A DNA stretch of 29,749 nt from Cryomorphaceae bacterium (GTDB lineage Bacteria; Bacteroidota; Bacteroidia; Flavobacteriales; Schleiferiaceae), in the NCBI GenBank assembly GCA_022565745.1, contig JAIUMB010000006.1:1-29749 (forward strand). The letters run 5' to 3'. The position numbers and the translations under genes were made by a program. The notes beneath the pieces are model-generated. The model ran no database searches and had not been told where the DNA came from. It saw nothing but the letters and a program-made list of their open reading frames with translations. Shown here piece after piece: positions 8,279 to 18,000 of the stretch. Position 1 is the stretch's first letter. Each line of letters opens with the position of its first letter.

Positions 8279-8316
8279 GGAAAACGTTGTTTTAATACCT
8301 GCCCTAAATTTGGGTG

Positions 8317-8346
8317 CAAATGTACAGTGAACGAACAATTAAACAG
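8317..8346 (-). promoter_or_regulatory. Promoter of atpBEFHAG
   Basis: On the minus strand, TACATTTG (8317-8324) matches the Bacteroidota -7 consensus TAnnTTTG exactly. Nineteen nucleotides upstream is CTG (8344-8346), which fits TTG in two of three bases. The predicted transcript start is near 8311, giving a leader of about 33 nt before the atpB ATG at 8278. This also supports choosing that start. Confidence 0.7.
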
Positions 8347-8389
8347 CCCTGAAAATTTATTTTTTTTAGAGGCTACAACGTTTTGTTTT

Positions 8390-8761
8390 TCAATATTTTA
8401 AAATCCTGATGCTGGCTAAGGTAGAATAGATTAAGAACATCAGATATAAAAAGAGCAGCGGATAGCTCCAGTTGAGCGACACATTTTCGAAGCGATAAAT
8501 GGCCAACAGCACCATCACAAGTACCGTCAACATTTTAAACATATTCATGCCAAGCAGGGCATACGCGGCTAGTTGCGGGTGTTTTTTATGGAGATAAAGG
8601 GTTAGAGCCAAACCCAGCATCACGAAAAAAATCATGAAGCCGTAAACCAAGGGATAAAATATCGGCCAAGGCTGAAAACTTTCTGGCCATATCAAATAGT
8701 GGATGGCGACAATTATACCGGCAATCGGCAAAGTCGCTAAAACGATAAGTTTATTCTTCAT
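8390..8761 (-). CDS. Four-helix membrane protein, AtpI-like position
   Basis: A 123-residue protein with four predicted membrane helices (about residues 7-25, 35-55, 65-88 and 95-118). It overlaps the AtpZ-type gene upstream by 11 nt and lies 111 nt before atpB. The position suggests a role in ATP synthase assembly or Mg/ion handling, like AtpI, but I see no diagnostic motif and identity rests on context. The N terminus 'MKNKLIVLATLPIAG' fits a membrane insertion start. A promoter for atpB lies between it and atpB, so it can be expressed separately from the synthase. Confidence 0.7.
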   Translation of the reverse strand: MKNKLIVLATLPIAGIIVAIHYLIWPESFQPWPIFYPLVYGFMIFFVMLGLALTLYLHKKHPQLAAYALLGMNMFKMLTVLVMVLLAIYRFENVSLNWSYPLLFLYLMFLIYSTLASIRILKY

Positions 8762-8966
8762 CAGACAATTTGGAAACCTCCTTAATGGCTACATACAATG
8801 CGATGGCCACACCGGTTAATGATAATACAATGGTGAAAACGGGATGGGGCGAATGCACTCTACGCATGTCAATGCGATAACCGGCATAGGTAAAACCGCC
8901 GATGATGGCACCCATCTGGAAGACGAGTCCAGACAGCACAATCCAGCGGTTACGCGGTTTTGCCAC
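8751..8966 (-). CDS. AtpZ/AtpI-family protein
   Basis: A 71-residue protein with two membrane helices (about 9-30 and 42-62). The first helix has the family's Gly-rich 'GAIIGGFTYAGYRID', and a basic N terminus precedes it. AtpZ proteins assist c-ring assembly or ion supply for F1Fo synthase in other bacteria. The start is GTG at 8966, overlapping the bactofilin gene by 17 nt. Its own 3' end overlaps the next gene by 11 nt, which suggests translational coupling across three genes. The annotation follows from the short two-helix pattern and the location. Confidence 0.8.
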   Translation of the reverse strand: MAKPRNRWIVLSGLVFQMGAIIGGFTYAGYRIDMRRVHSPHPVFTIVLSLTGVAIALYVAIKEVSKLSDEE

Positions 8967-9360
8967 GAACGTCTTTTTCTTTCTTGTTGTCTTCCTTCAT
9001 ATCGCGAATGACGCCGCCCATTTGGCAGTTACCGGTAAACTCTGCTCCTGATTCAACCGAGAGTTTTTCCGTTTTTATCTCTCCATGTACCGATGCCGTT
9101 TCTGTCAACTCCAGCATTTCTGTAGCAATTATAGACCCATTAATGGAACCACTTATAGAAGCTTTTGCACAGAGAATATCGCCTTTGAATTTTCCTTTTT
9201 CACCAATAACAAATTTTCCTTTGATATTGGCCTTGCCGATCACTTCTCCGTCCAAACGAAAATCTCCGTCAGAAGTAATGTCACCCTCAATGGTGGTGCC
9301 TTGAAGAATTCTATTGCTAATGGCTGAAGGAGCAGGTGTTGACTTACTGGATTTAATCAT
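8950..9360 (-). CDS. Bactofilin (polymer-forming cytoskeletal protein)
   Basis: A 136-residue protein with the bactofilin core (about residues 15-115). This is a right-handed beta-helix of short repeats with alternating Gly and hydrophobic positions, such as 'TTIEGDITSDGDFRLDGEV' and 'GSINGSIIATEML'. Disordered tails flank it; the C terminus is basic and charged. Bactofilins polymerise without nucleotide and scaffold envelope or cell-shape functions. It heads the overlapping cluster bactofilin-AtpZ-AtpI-like, immediately upstream of atpB and downstream of sprE. The promoter at 9387-9419 serves it. Confidence 0.93.
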   Translation of the reverse strand: MIKSSKSTPAPSAISNRILQGTTIEGDITSDGDFRLDGEVIGKANIKGKFVIGEKGKFKGDILCAKASISGSINGSIIATEMLELTETASVHGEIKTEKLSVESGAEFTGNCQMGGVIRDMKEDNKKEKDVRGKTA

Positions 9361-9386
9361 AGCTTTTTATGTAAACGTGTAGTGGG

Positions 9387-9419
9387 CAAATGTAAAGGAA
9401 AAAAATTGAGCAAAGGCAA
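9387..9419 (-). promoter_or_regulatory. Promoter of the bactofilin-atpZ cluster
   Basis: TACATTTG on the minus strand (9387-9394) matches the -7 consensus exactly. Two TTG candidates for the -33 box lie upstream, at 9417-9419 (22-nt spacer) and 9411-9413 (16-nt spacer); the first is closer to the normal spacing. The leader would be about 20 nt. Confidence 0.65.
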
Positions 9420-9547
9420 AAAGTGTTTTAAAACATTCAGCACCCCAACAAATTAGCACTTTTTAAGTTTCAGTAGGCAATCTTTTCAACGAGTGCCAAC
9501 GCGGCACACAACTTTAGTGGTTATTGGTCAAATGAGAAAAGAAGGGA

Positions 9548-12133
9548 CTAATTAAGCGCTGAGAACTTGACCTGAAAATACATACTATACTCGTAAATGG
9601 CATTTTCAGCGTACATTTTTTTAAAGTTAGACAGAGAAATAACGAAGTGTTCGTAACCAGTTTTTGGTAAATAAATGTTTACGCTACCTTCCTGCTTAAT
9701 ATCCTCAAAGTAGGCCATAGCAGTATTGGCGTTTTTAAACCCACTGATGATGATCAACTGCTTATCATCACCCATCATAATGTTTCTGCTTTTTAGTCGA
9801 TCTTTGGCGTATTTGCTCATGTTAAAGTCAGAAATACTATTTCTAATGCGATTAAAGTCTACATTCTCCTTAGGCAAAATCAATACATACTGGTGGGCCT
9901 CGTTGGGATTAAACGTAAATAACTCTTCAATTTCCGGGCTCAAGCTCCCTCCGATATCAGAGGGGCCACCAAGGTAATCAAGGATTGACTGCGCCTCTAT
10001 ACCCACTGAATATCCCTCATACTTTTCCGCAAGCGTAGCCAATTCTTGAGTAAAAGTGGTAATACTCCCTTCACTGCCAATACACAAGGCATGAAGCAAT
10101 TCAAGTTGCGGCAAAAGATCTGTTTCTGAAAAGCGTTCTATACCCTCTACGCACATTTTTTTAGATTTTTTAAACTGATTGGCGTCAAAAGCGGCATATG
10201 CTTCTCTGTAAAACGCCTCAGCAATTGAATCGTGACCAGCATCTGAATCCACATCGAGTGAGCCATCTAACAATCTGGCAAAAGGCGTATGTCCATATTC
10301 ACTTTGCAGCTTTCCACAGTAATTGTCTTTTTTCTCTGCCTGTTTGGTTTCTTGGGTCATTAAGCACAATGTGTAGAGTGTTCGCGGCTCGAAGGAAGCG
10401 CCTGGATAACGCTTCATCAGTTTCTCGTAGATGTCTACCGCTTCAATGTAATCATTTAAAACATCTCTGTAAACCCCGCCTGCGCCTTCATGCGCTTTGA
10501 TAATTCTGTTGTGAGAAGCCTCTAAAGAATCTGCATCAAACGGGATACGGCTTAAGTAATATGCAGGGTGCATCGGGTTCTGAGTAGAGTCAAGCTCTGC
10601 GCCCTCACCATCGCCTTCACCTTCACCTGGCACAAACTCACTTACTGTGGTTTTTACTTTACGCCTCCAATTGTCTTCTAATTTTCTAGTTCCCCAGCGA
10701 TTAGAGAATTCTGTAATCCCGTTATTTCTCTGAGAGTCATCGTAAAAATACCATTTCCCTGAACGCTGGCCGCCCACAGCAAACCCACCTTGTCCGGGCC
10801 CAACAGGTCCACCTCTTACCGACTCCGCACGTTCTTTGGCAGCTTTTTCTTTTTCCAATTGACGAATCCTTTTTTGAATCAGTTTATCACGCTCTTTTTC
10901 TGGCATTTTGGCCATGGCTTGCAAACTGTCTTCAACTTCAATGGTGTTTAGATATTCGACCAATTCAGCCAAACTCTCTTTTTTCTTTTTCACCTCTTCG
11001 TATCGGTGGTGTTCTTGAGGTAAAGATTGGTAAGCTGAGTCGTAATGTCCGGCAGCCATAATATATTCTCGGAAATCAAAATGCAGTTCCCCTTTTCTAA
11101 GGTGGGATAAGCCCAACTGTGTTTTGTTGGTGGTGCTTGTAGCGATAGAATTAGCGAGATAATCAAAAGCTTCAGGGATTAAATCTTCTTTAATTGCAAT
11201 GTCTGCCATGGCATAATAAATCTGGTCACGATTATCGAAGTTTTTATCGTTTTTCGTCATTTTTTTAAGCGTGGCATAAACCGGTTTGCTGTCTTGCAAA
11301 TAAGGGTCAAAGTTTCTTACTTGAGCCATTTGTGCCGCGAAGTAAAACTCATATGGAGGCTTCATTTTTACAACTTTAGCGTAAAGCTCGGAGGCCTCGT
11401 AATTATTCCCAATTTGTTCTTGAAGCTGAGCTTGAATATAACGGAATCGCACTTTTCTAGATTTGGGCACACCTGCTGCAATTGCCTCTTCTAATAACTC
11501 ACTTGCTTTTTGAAATTCTTTTTGAGCTATTTTCATTTCTGCATAAGACGCCAGCACATCTTTTTTTAATTTTTTTGGCACTTTTTTATTGAGATACAAC
11601 TTGTCAAATTGTTCTTGAGCACCAGCGAAATTACCCGTTTGCACATAGGTTCTTGCTGCCCATAATCGCGCTTCATACAAAAGACCTTCATCCGGAAATT
11701 CTACAATAATATAGTTGAATGCCTCTAGTGCCGGGAACCACATGCGACGATAAACTCTAGATTTTCCGATAAGCAAATAGGCGTCATCAATATATTTATT
11801 GACCTGTTCTCTTCCAAAAACCATGGAGTGTTCTTTAATGGTTTTCACCCCTTTTTCTTCGGCGCGCTCCATGTCGGCTTCAACACTACCTACTTGGGAT
11901 TCGGTGGGCCATATGTATATAGGCAAAATATTGAGGTAGTCTTCTTCGTGACTGCCTTCAATGGTGTTCACCCCCTTCATCAGTGCTTCATTTCCATTGA
12001 AAAGCGGGTTATACTTTGAAGAAAGCATATGCCAATTTCTGCTCAGCCATGTGTTTTTCGTACGACTGCAGCTAGGAAGCACCACCAATAAAAGAAAGGT
12101 GAATGAAAGTATTTTTACTAAAGACTTTTTCAA
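9548..12133 (-). CDS. sprE: T9SS / gliding motility lipoprotein SprE (PorW)
   Basis: An 861-residue TPR-rich outer-membrane lipoprotein. The signal ends in lipobox 'LPSC' with acceptor Cys22. After 'NTWLSRNWHML', typical of SprE, come TPR-like helical repeats (about 110-400). Next is a charged coiled coil (about 395-440) and a Gly-rich stretch. The family block follows: 'KWYFYDD...G...F...WG.RKL.DNWRR' (about 461-500). An acidic Gly/Glu linker, further TPRs and a C-terminal domain complete it ('YFEDIKQEG', 'GYEHFVISLSNF'). SprE/PorW is known to link the inner T9SS motor rings to the outer-membrane translocon. The length fits the Flavobacterium homologue. It is likely monocistronic, in synteny with bactofilin and atp genes. 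Confidence 0.88.
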   Translation of the reverse strand: MKKSLVKILSFTFLLLVVLPSCSRTKNTWLSRNWHMLSSKYNPLFNGNEALMKGVNTIEGSHEEDYLNILPIYIWPTESQVGSVEADMERAEEKGVKTIKEHSMVFGREQVNKYIDDAYLLIGKSRVYRRMWFPALEAFNYIIVEFPDEGLLYEARLWAARTYVQTGNFAGAQEQFDKLYLNKKVPKKLKKDVLASYAEMKIAQKEFQKASELLEEAIAAGVPKSRKVRFRYIQAQLQEQIGNNYEASELYAKVVKMKPPYEFYFAAQMAQVRNFDPYLQDSKPVYATLKKMTKNDKNFDNRDQIYYAMADIAIKEDLIPEAFDYLANSIATSTTNKTQLGLSHLRKGELHFDFREYIMAAGHYDSAYQSLPQEHHRYEEVKKKKESLAELVEYLNTIEVEDSLQAMAKMPEKERDKLIQKRIRQLEKEKAAKERAESVRGGPVGPGQGGFAVGGQRSGKWYFYDDSQRNNGITEFSNRWGTRKLEDNWRRKVKTTVSEFVPGEGEGDGEGAELDSTQNPMHPAYYLSRIPFDADSLEASHNRIIKAHEGAGGVYRDVLNDYIEAVDIYEKLMKRYPGASFEPRTLYTLCLMTQETKQAEKKDNYCGKLQSEYGHTPFARLLDGSLDVDSDAGHDSIAEAFYREAYAAFDANQFKKSKKMCVEGIERFSETDLLPQLELLHALCIGSEGSITTFTQELATLAEKYEGYSVGIEAQSILDYLGGPSDIGGSLSPEIEELFTFNPNEAHQYVLILPKENVDFNRIRNSISDFNMSKYAKDRLKSRNIMMGDDKQLIIISGFKNANTAMAYFEDIKQEGSVNIYLPKTGYEHFVISLSNFKKMYAENAIYEYSMYFQVKFSALN

Positions 12134-12183
12134 AATTTACTCCGCCTGTTGATTAACCTTGTTCCGATATAACGAAACGGTTA

Positions 12184-12191
12184 CAAAGGTA
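12184..12191 (-). promoter_or_regulatory. Candidate -7 element for sprE
   Basis: TACCTTTG on the minus strand matches TAnnTTTG exactly. It lies about 50 nt upstream of the sprE start in the 126-nt gap after the DUF5686 gene. I see no TTG at the right spacing upstream, so only the -7 box supports it. Confidence 0.45.
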
Positions 12192-12259
12192 TTATATTAT
12201 GTATGCAAAAAACGCTTAAATTGTCATTTAGACGAATAAGCAACCATTATTAAAAATGC

Positions 12260-14719
12260 TTAGCCTCCAATCCTAAGCTTGAACACCCACTTATAATCAA
12301 AAGGGTTGCCAATATTGTCACCATGGCGATAATAAAAGCCCAATCCAAACTGTTGGTATATATTCAGCAGTTCCACACCCGATTCAAAAATCATATGACC
12401 ACTGGGAGCTTGCACAGGAATACCCAGATGCTCACCGGCTTCATCTACACCATCACCCAGCAGCATTTTTCCAACAAAAGCCAGCTCTGGAAACACAGCA
12501 TTTCGTCTAAACAAGCGTTGTTCGGTATTCCAACGGCTCATTATACTTACATAACGTTGAAACAACAATTGATTAAAGCCCATGGTTTCCCATGAAAAAG
12601 CATCTCCAAAGGTTGAAATGGGAATCCATCTATCCTCATAAATGTTCAAGTTGGCCGCTGGTGAAAAAAGATAGCTGTATGGAACAGCGCCATTGGTTAA
12701 TCCACCTTCAATACGGTGTGAAAACTTACCGAGTAAAAACGATCGGTGTTGATGGTCAACCTGCAAATCTGCGCGAAGAAAAGAGCCTTCATCTACCGAC
12801 CAATCGTCGATGGTGTGCTCTATGCGATGTCTTACAACCGGATATTTGGGCTCGATAATGGTGCGCCTGCCCCTTATTTCCATAATCTTTTCGCGTGGAG
12901 AATAGCGCCCTTCCCAACGTACAGAGGTAAATGTAAACCCATTTTCAAAGCGATTGTCATTAATCGACTCTGCATTAAACCAATAATCGGCACCTACCAC
13001 AAAGCGGTTTTCTCGGTGAACACTGAATCGGTTTTCCCACTTTGGTGAAGGCTGCCACATCACATATGCTTGTGCGCTGCTTACTTGATCAAAAACCGAC
13101 ACATAAAACCTTCTCACCTGTGAAAGTTCTGCAAAAAGCGCTCCTCTACTAACGATATCGAAAGGCTGTCTACCGGCTTCTTGTAAATCAAACAAATACC
13201 TACCGCCAAGTTTTAACTGCGAGCGCCGATGAAGCATGACTTCACCACCGTAACCATATTTCCATGCTCGATCGCGAAACCCATATCCACCGTGTCCATA
13301 TAATTCAATAAAGCGCGAAAAACGATGGTTGGTTCTTCCGCCCAAGCCCAAATAAAAACTCTCATATGCATTAATGCGTATCAACTTTTTTAAGTCCAAA
13401 TCCACGTATGGAAAGGTTATAAATCCATCACTGATGGCCTGCATACCTCTTACCAATGCATCTAAGTTAATCTCTTTGCCAATACTATCAACAAACTCAT
13501 AGGTCGTTTCATCCCTCAGCGTCAAGGCTTTTACGCGGTTGCTCTTCCAAAAAACGTCGCTTTGATGACCAGCATTTTCATCAAAACGCACAGCTATTTT
13601 ACCCACATCCTTGAGTTTGTTTTCGCTTTGAACATCTACATCGGTTAGATATGTGCGTATGGTGCCTTCTAAAAACGTATTTACAAAAACCGTTCTTGAT
13701 GTATCGACCGCAATTTTAGGAATTTCTATGTTGTGAAAATCTATATCCACATGAAGCTGTGAAGGAAACCAAACCTGCTCTTTTTCATAAATCTGTTTAA
13801 TGCTAATACTAATCCCTTCATCGGGCATTATTGCAGGCTTAGCGTTGACCGAGCGAATGGCCATGTCAGGGGCCTGAATCTGTATTTGCCCTACCAGCGC
13901 ATTGATATTTCTGTTTCCCGATGGTGAGAACTGTATGGTATATACGGTATCCCTACCCTCATTGACCAACATTGTATCGGTAATCAAATATTCGTAATAT
14001 CGCTCCAGCATCCTGTTAACTGGACTCATATACACCAAGTCAAGCAACAAAAACTCTTGGTTATAGAATGTAAAACTCTGAAACTGGCTGCTCAATACGG
14101 CAAACAAAGGCTCTTTTATTCCTGAAGTACGAGACGCCAAAACATCTTCAGTAACGCGATTAGGTTTTCTAAATCGCCTGTTGCTTATCGATTCTGATAA
14201 GAAGAAATCCCTCGAATCAATCAATAAAAACTCTTTAGAATATGCCGACTCAGGTATGCTGTCAAAATCATCTGGGTAGGCTTTAACTTTTAACCCCAAA
14301 CGCATTTTATTATAGCTCTTGCATTGATACTGATCGAGATATTCATGATCGTTTCGCCTTCTGTTATCCATTACGCCCTTAATAAGCCTTAGGGCCGGGT
14401 TTTCACCGGGCAACACTTCTATGGCTTGAAGCTCTTCTACAGCCTTTTTTAGGTCTATATATATGGTATCGCTACTACTAACGGTAATTACTTTGGAATA
14501 AAACCCCATATAACTCACCTTTATATCAAGAGGTAAACGCACGTCTTTCAGCTCAAACCACCCCTCCAAATCAGATATGGTGCCTATAGGCTTTCCTTCA
14601 ACCACCACATTGGCAAATGACAGCACCTCCCCATCACCCGTGATTTTTCCCCTAATCGATTGTCCCATCAAAATCGATATCTGAGATAATAAACAAATTA
14701 CAGTTAAATAATTGCGCAT
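12260..14719 (-). CDS. DUF5686 family outer-membrane-type protein with carboxypeptidase-regulatory-like domain
   Basis: An 819-residue protein. A signal peptide (about 1-19) precedes a CarboxypepD_reg-like beta-sandwich domain (about 21-105: 'IRGKITGDGEVLSFANVVVEG'), the module also found at the N terminus of SusC/TonB-type receptors. The remainder is the large DUF5686 region, with alternating strand patterns and many aromatic residues toward the end, compatible with an outer-membrane beta-barrel. No TonB plug is evident. The biological role of the family is not established to my knowledge; some members are reported near T9SS or envelope genes. It is divergent from the Ig-repeat gene. No partner in an operon is visible on this side. 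Confidence 0.82.
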   Translation of the reverse strand: MRNYLTVICLLSQISILMGQSIRGKITGDGEVLSFANVVVEGKPIGTISDLEGWFELKDVRLPLDIKVSYMGFYSKVITVSSSDTIYIDLKKAVEELQAIEVLPGENPALRLIKGVMDNRRRNDHEYLDQYQCKSYNKMRLGLKVKAYPDDFDSIPESAYSKEFLLIDSRDFFLSESISNRRFRKPNRVTEDVLASRTSGIKEPLFAVLSSQFQSFTFYNQEFLLLDLVYMSPVNRMLERYYEYLITDTMLVNEGRDTVYTIQFSPSGNRNINALVGQIQIQAPDMAIRSVNAKPAIMPDEGISISIKQIYEKEQVWFPSQLHVDIDFHNIEIPKIAVDTSRTVFVNTFLEGTIRTYLTDVDVQSENKLKDVGKIAVRFDENAGHQSDVFWKSNRVKALTLRDETTYEFVDSIGKEINLDALVRGMQAISDGFITFPYVDLDLKKLIRINAYESFYLGLGGRTNHRFSRFIELYGHGGYGFRDRAWKYGYGGEVMLHRRSQLKLGGRYLFDLQEAGRQPFDIVSRGALFAELSQVRRFYVSVFDQVSSAQAYVMWQPSPKWENRFSVHRENRFVVGADYWFNAESINDNRFENGFTFTSVRWEGRYSPREKIMEIRGRRTIIEPKYPVVRHRIEHTIDDWSVDEGSFLRADLQVDHQHRSFLLGKFSHRIEGGLTNGAVPYSYLFSPAANLNIYEDRWIPISTFGDAFSWETMGFNQLLFQRYVSIMSRWNTEQRLFRRNAVFPELAFVGKMLLGDGVDEAGEHLGIPVQAPSGHMIFESGVELLNIYQQFGLGFYYRHGDNIGNPFDYKWVFKLRIGG

Positions 14720-14739
14720 AAAATTTTAACTTAAAGACG

Positions 14740-14747
14740 CAAATGTA
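14740..14747 (-). promoter_or_regulatory. Candidate -7 element for the DUF5686 gene
   Basis: TACATTTG on the minus strand matches the -7 consensus exactly, about 20 nt upstream of the ATG at 14719. The -33 box is poor: only TCG occurs at 20-nt spacing (14768-14770). Confidence 0.5.
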
Positions 14748-14968
14748 GACTTCGACAGCCATATATGCGACTGTGTTTTTAGTTTGAACATTCAAATCGA
14801 CGAAGACCCAAAACCACTTATTTCAACCGTCTCATCACTACAGACAGGACTTTTAGACACCTACATCTAGGCAGAAGAGACACTCAATCTGAACGCGCGC
14901 AACAACGCTATTTCACTTTGAACCAAACCTGCATTACGAAAAAAAATTAAAAAAATCAAAAAAAAATG

Positions 14969-14998
14969 TTGGCTATTTAAAAAACTTGTATACATTTG
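14969..14998 (+). promoter_or_regulatory. Promoter of the Ig-repeat T9SS client gene
   Basis: TTG (14969-14971), a 19-nt spacer and TACATTTG (14991-14998) form a perfect Bacteroidota housekeeping promoter. The preceding A-rich tract (14939-14967) could act as an UP-type element. The predicted start near 15004 leaves a leader of about 23 nt. Confidence 0.85.
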
Positions 14999-15026
14999 TC
15001 GTTGAAAAAACCATACTACTACAACA

Positions 15027-18000
15027 ATGACTTCTATTCGTCTACTACCGAATAGAGGCAAAAAATTGCTCTTTAAGCGTCTACTACTAGTTTTACTAGT
15101 GCTTATAGGCTATGCCTCTACATCATTCGTGCATGCTGATTGTGTTCCAACAGTCAACCTTGGCAACATTATTCAAACGTGCCAAGGGAATAATGTGCAA
15201 TTAAACGCCTTTAACAATGGAGCCAGTTATCTTTGGTCTACCGGAGATACCACTGCTAGTATTGTTGTAACAACTCCTGGTGTATACCATGTTACCGTTA
15301 CCAACAGTTGTGGAACAACTTCTGATTCTGTTAATGTAATTGTTAGTCAACACGCACAAGTTAATCTTGGGCCTGACATTAAATTTTGCTCACTGCAGCC
15401 CTTTTCACAAACATTGAGTGTTCCACAGGTTGCGGGCACTTCCTACCAGTGGTCTACGGGAGCATTAACCAACAGCATTAACGTCAATCAAGCCGGAACC
15501 TATTGGGTAACTGCTTCAAACGCGTGTGGCACCTACAGCGACACCATAAACATCATCCCGGAATTGCCCAATAGCATTAACTTAGGCGCAGACACCATTA
15601 TTTGTCAGAACAGCAGCCACACATTATCTGTAGGAAATGTAACTGGCTCTGTTAGTTGGAGCAACGGCGATACCACCAAACAAATAAACATCAGTACCTC
15701 TGGCGTATATGGCGTTACCGTTACCAACTCATGTGGATCGGTTTCCGATAGTATAGCGGTATTTTTTGTTCAAGATGGTTTCCCTCTATCTTCACCTGCT
15801 AGCATTTGTAACGGTAATCCCGTTTCATTACAATTAGGGTTTACTAGTTTTCCTTATCAGTGGCATTTCAATGGCAGTCCGTTTAACCAAACCTCTGCTT
15901 CACAACCGGGCACCTATGTGGTGAGCATGAATACACCGTGTGGTGTAATAACAGACACATTAGAAGTGGTTCAGTCTGGCGCGCCCTCAATCAGCAACTT
16001 ACCAGATACCGTGCGTTTTTGTCAGGGCGACAGTGTTTTAATTGCCCCACAAATCAATGGAAACGCCACTGTGCAGTGGTCTCACGGACCAACCACTGAT
16101 TCTGCATACGTACGTACCCAAGGAACGGTATCCGTAACTGTAACCAATGGCTGTGGATCCGTTACCGAAACCGTTGTTGTTCGCCGAGTTAACAGAGTAA
16201 GAACACAAAACATTGTTAGTGAATATTTTATTTGTCCAGGACAAAGCGTAGATGTTGATGCCTATTCTGGTCGTGCCGGCACAACCTATACGTGGAGTAA
16301 CGGAGGTGGCAACGACAGCATCAAATCATTTAATCAGTTGGGTAACTACTCCGTCACTCTATCCGACAGCTGCAGTCAAAGAACTTATAATTTCAGCATC
16401 CTTCCTCCTGATACAGTAGACTTCTCCTTTTCTGAAGACACGGTTTTTGTATGTGCTGCAAACTATGTTGTAAATCCAGGTATTTCACACCCTACTTACT
16501 CATATTTGTGGAGCAACAATGATACAACTCCAACCATTTCCGTAACATCCAGTGGATGGTATGCTGTAACCATTTCAAATGGCTGCGACGTAAAAACAGA
16601 TTCTGTATACGTTGAGATTGATGTTGTACCAAACATCAGTATGCCAAGTGAAGTGAGAATATGTCAAGGCGAAAACGCAGTGTTGTCCTCTACCCATCAA
16701 AATGGCGTAACGTATCAATGGAGTACTGGAGATACGACCAATAGCATCACTGTAAATCAGGCAGGATGGTATAGTTTATACGCATACAACCGTTGTGATA
16801 CACTTCACGATTCAGTTCAAGTAATTGTTGACCAGCCGATTAACCTACCTCAGTTGCTCAATAACCCATCGTTCACCATTTGTACCGGAGACACCCTCAT
16901 GGTGCCCATTTTTGTACCCTCAGACGCCAACATCAGCTGGAGCCATGGCCCAAGTTCTGATACCGTTTATTTTACTTCAGGAGGCAACTTCGTTTACACC
17001 ATTTACAATGCTTGCGACACCATAGTCGACACCATAAATATCATTCAAAACAGCATCCCCGCTCGTGCGCTTCCTGATACAGTTTACCTATGTACAGGAC
17101 AAACAGCTATGCTTGATGCGGGCGCCGGGAACAACAATGCCGTATGGCAAGATTTAACCATCGGACGTTTTTTCCAAGCACATGCTGCGGGTACCTACTC
17201 CGTTACTTTAATGAATGGTTGTGGTTCTCGCACCGATACCGTAGTCGTTATTGAACATAGCCCCATCAGCAGCATCGACTTAGGGAATGACACCATTTTC
17301 TGCGAAGGCACGCTATTACTAGATCCACTACCTAATGCCGGTTTGGGGTATCACATTGTATGGAACAATAACCTACACGCTTCCACCTTCACAGTAACCC
17401 AATCAGGCACCTATACGGTGATGGCCTATAATGCTTGTGATACCGTGCATGACACCATCAATGTGTTGATAACAGGAGCTCCTAACTTAAACCTTGGAGC
17501 GTTTGTCTACTTCTGTAGTGGCTCTGATTTAATTCTCGACGCATTAAACCCCGGTTCGTCATACAGCTGGAGTAATGGCGATACAACCCAAACCATAAGC
17601 GTCAATATACCTGGTTGGTATAGTGTTGAGATAACTAATGGCTGTGGATCTTATGTCGACAGCATAGAGGTTAGGGTAGACAGCGCTATGAACATCGACT
17701 TTGGCAACGATACGATTGTTTGCATCGGTGATTCACTACTTCTAGAAAGTGGTGCTAAAGGTCACGAAATCATCTTGTGGTCAACTGGTCAAACAACCCC
17801 AAGCATTTACGTTTCTAACACAGGAACATACTGGGTTCAGGTCGATAATGCCTGTGGAAGGTTTACGGATTCCATTTACGTTGAAGTTGTTGACGTGCCT
17901 GATTTTGAAATTAGAGGCGATACCGTGATGTGTACTTCATTCAATACTCCACACGAACTGTCTGGCCCCAGTAACATGATGGGTTATCTTTGGGACGACG

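Larger units (their letters stand above)
14720..15026. other. 307-nt divergent intergenic region
   Basis: The region separates the DUF5686 gene (minus) from the Ig-repeat gene (plus). It holds a -7 box for each gene (14740-14747 minus; 14991-14998 plus) and an A-rich tract at 14939-14967. No conserved gene, RNA or repeat is visible in 14748-14938. Confidence 0.7.

Noticed and set aside
9493..9507. Possible terminator hairpin after sprE
   Set aside because: The stem is only 5 bp and no T-run follows it on the minus strand, so I do not call it.
14867..15061. 64-residue minus-strand open frame in the divergent region
   Set aside because: It runs through the promoter and start of the Ig-repeat gene and is low-complexity, with no homology that I can see.
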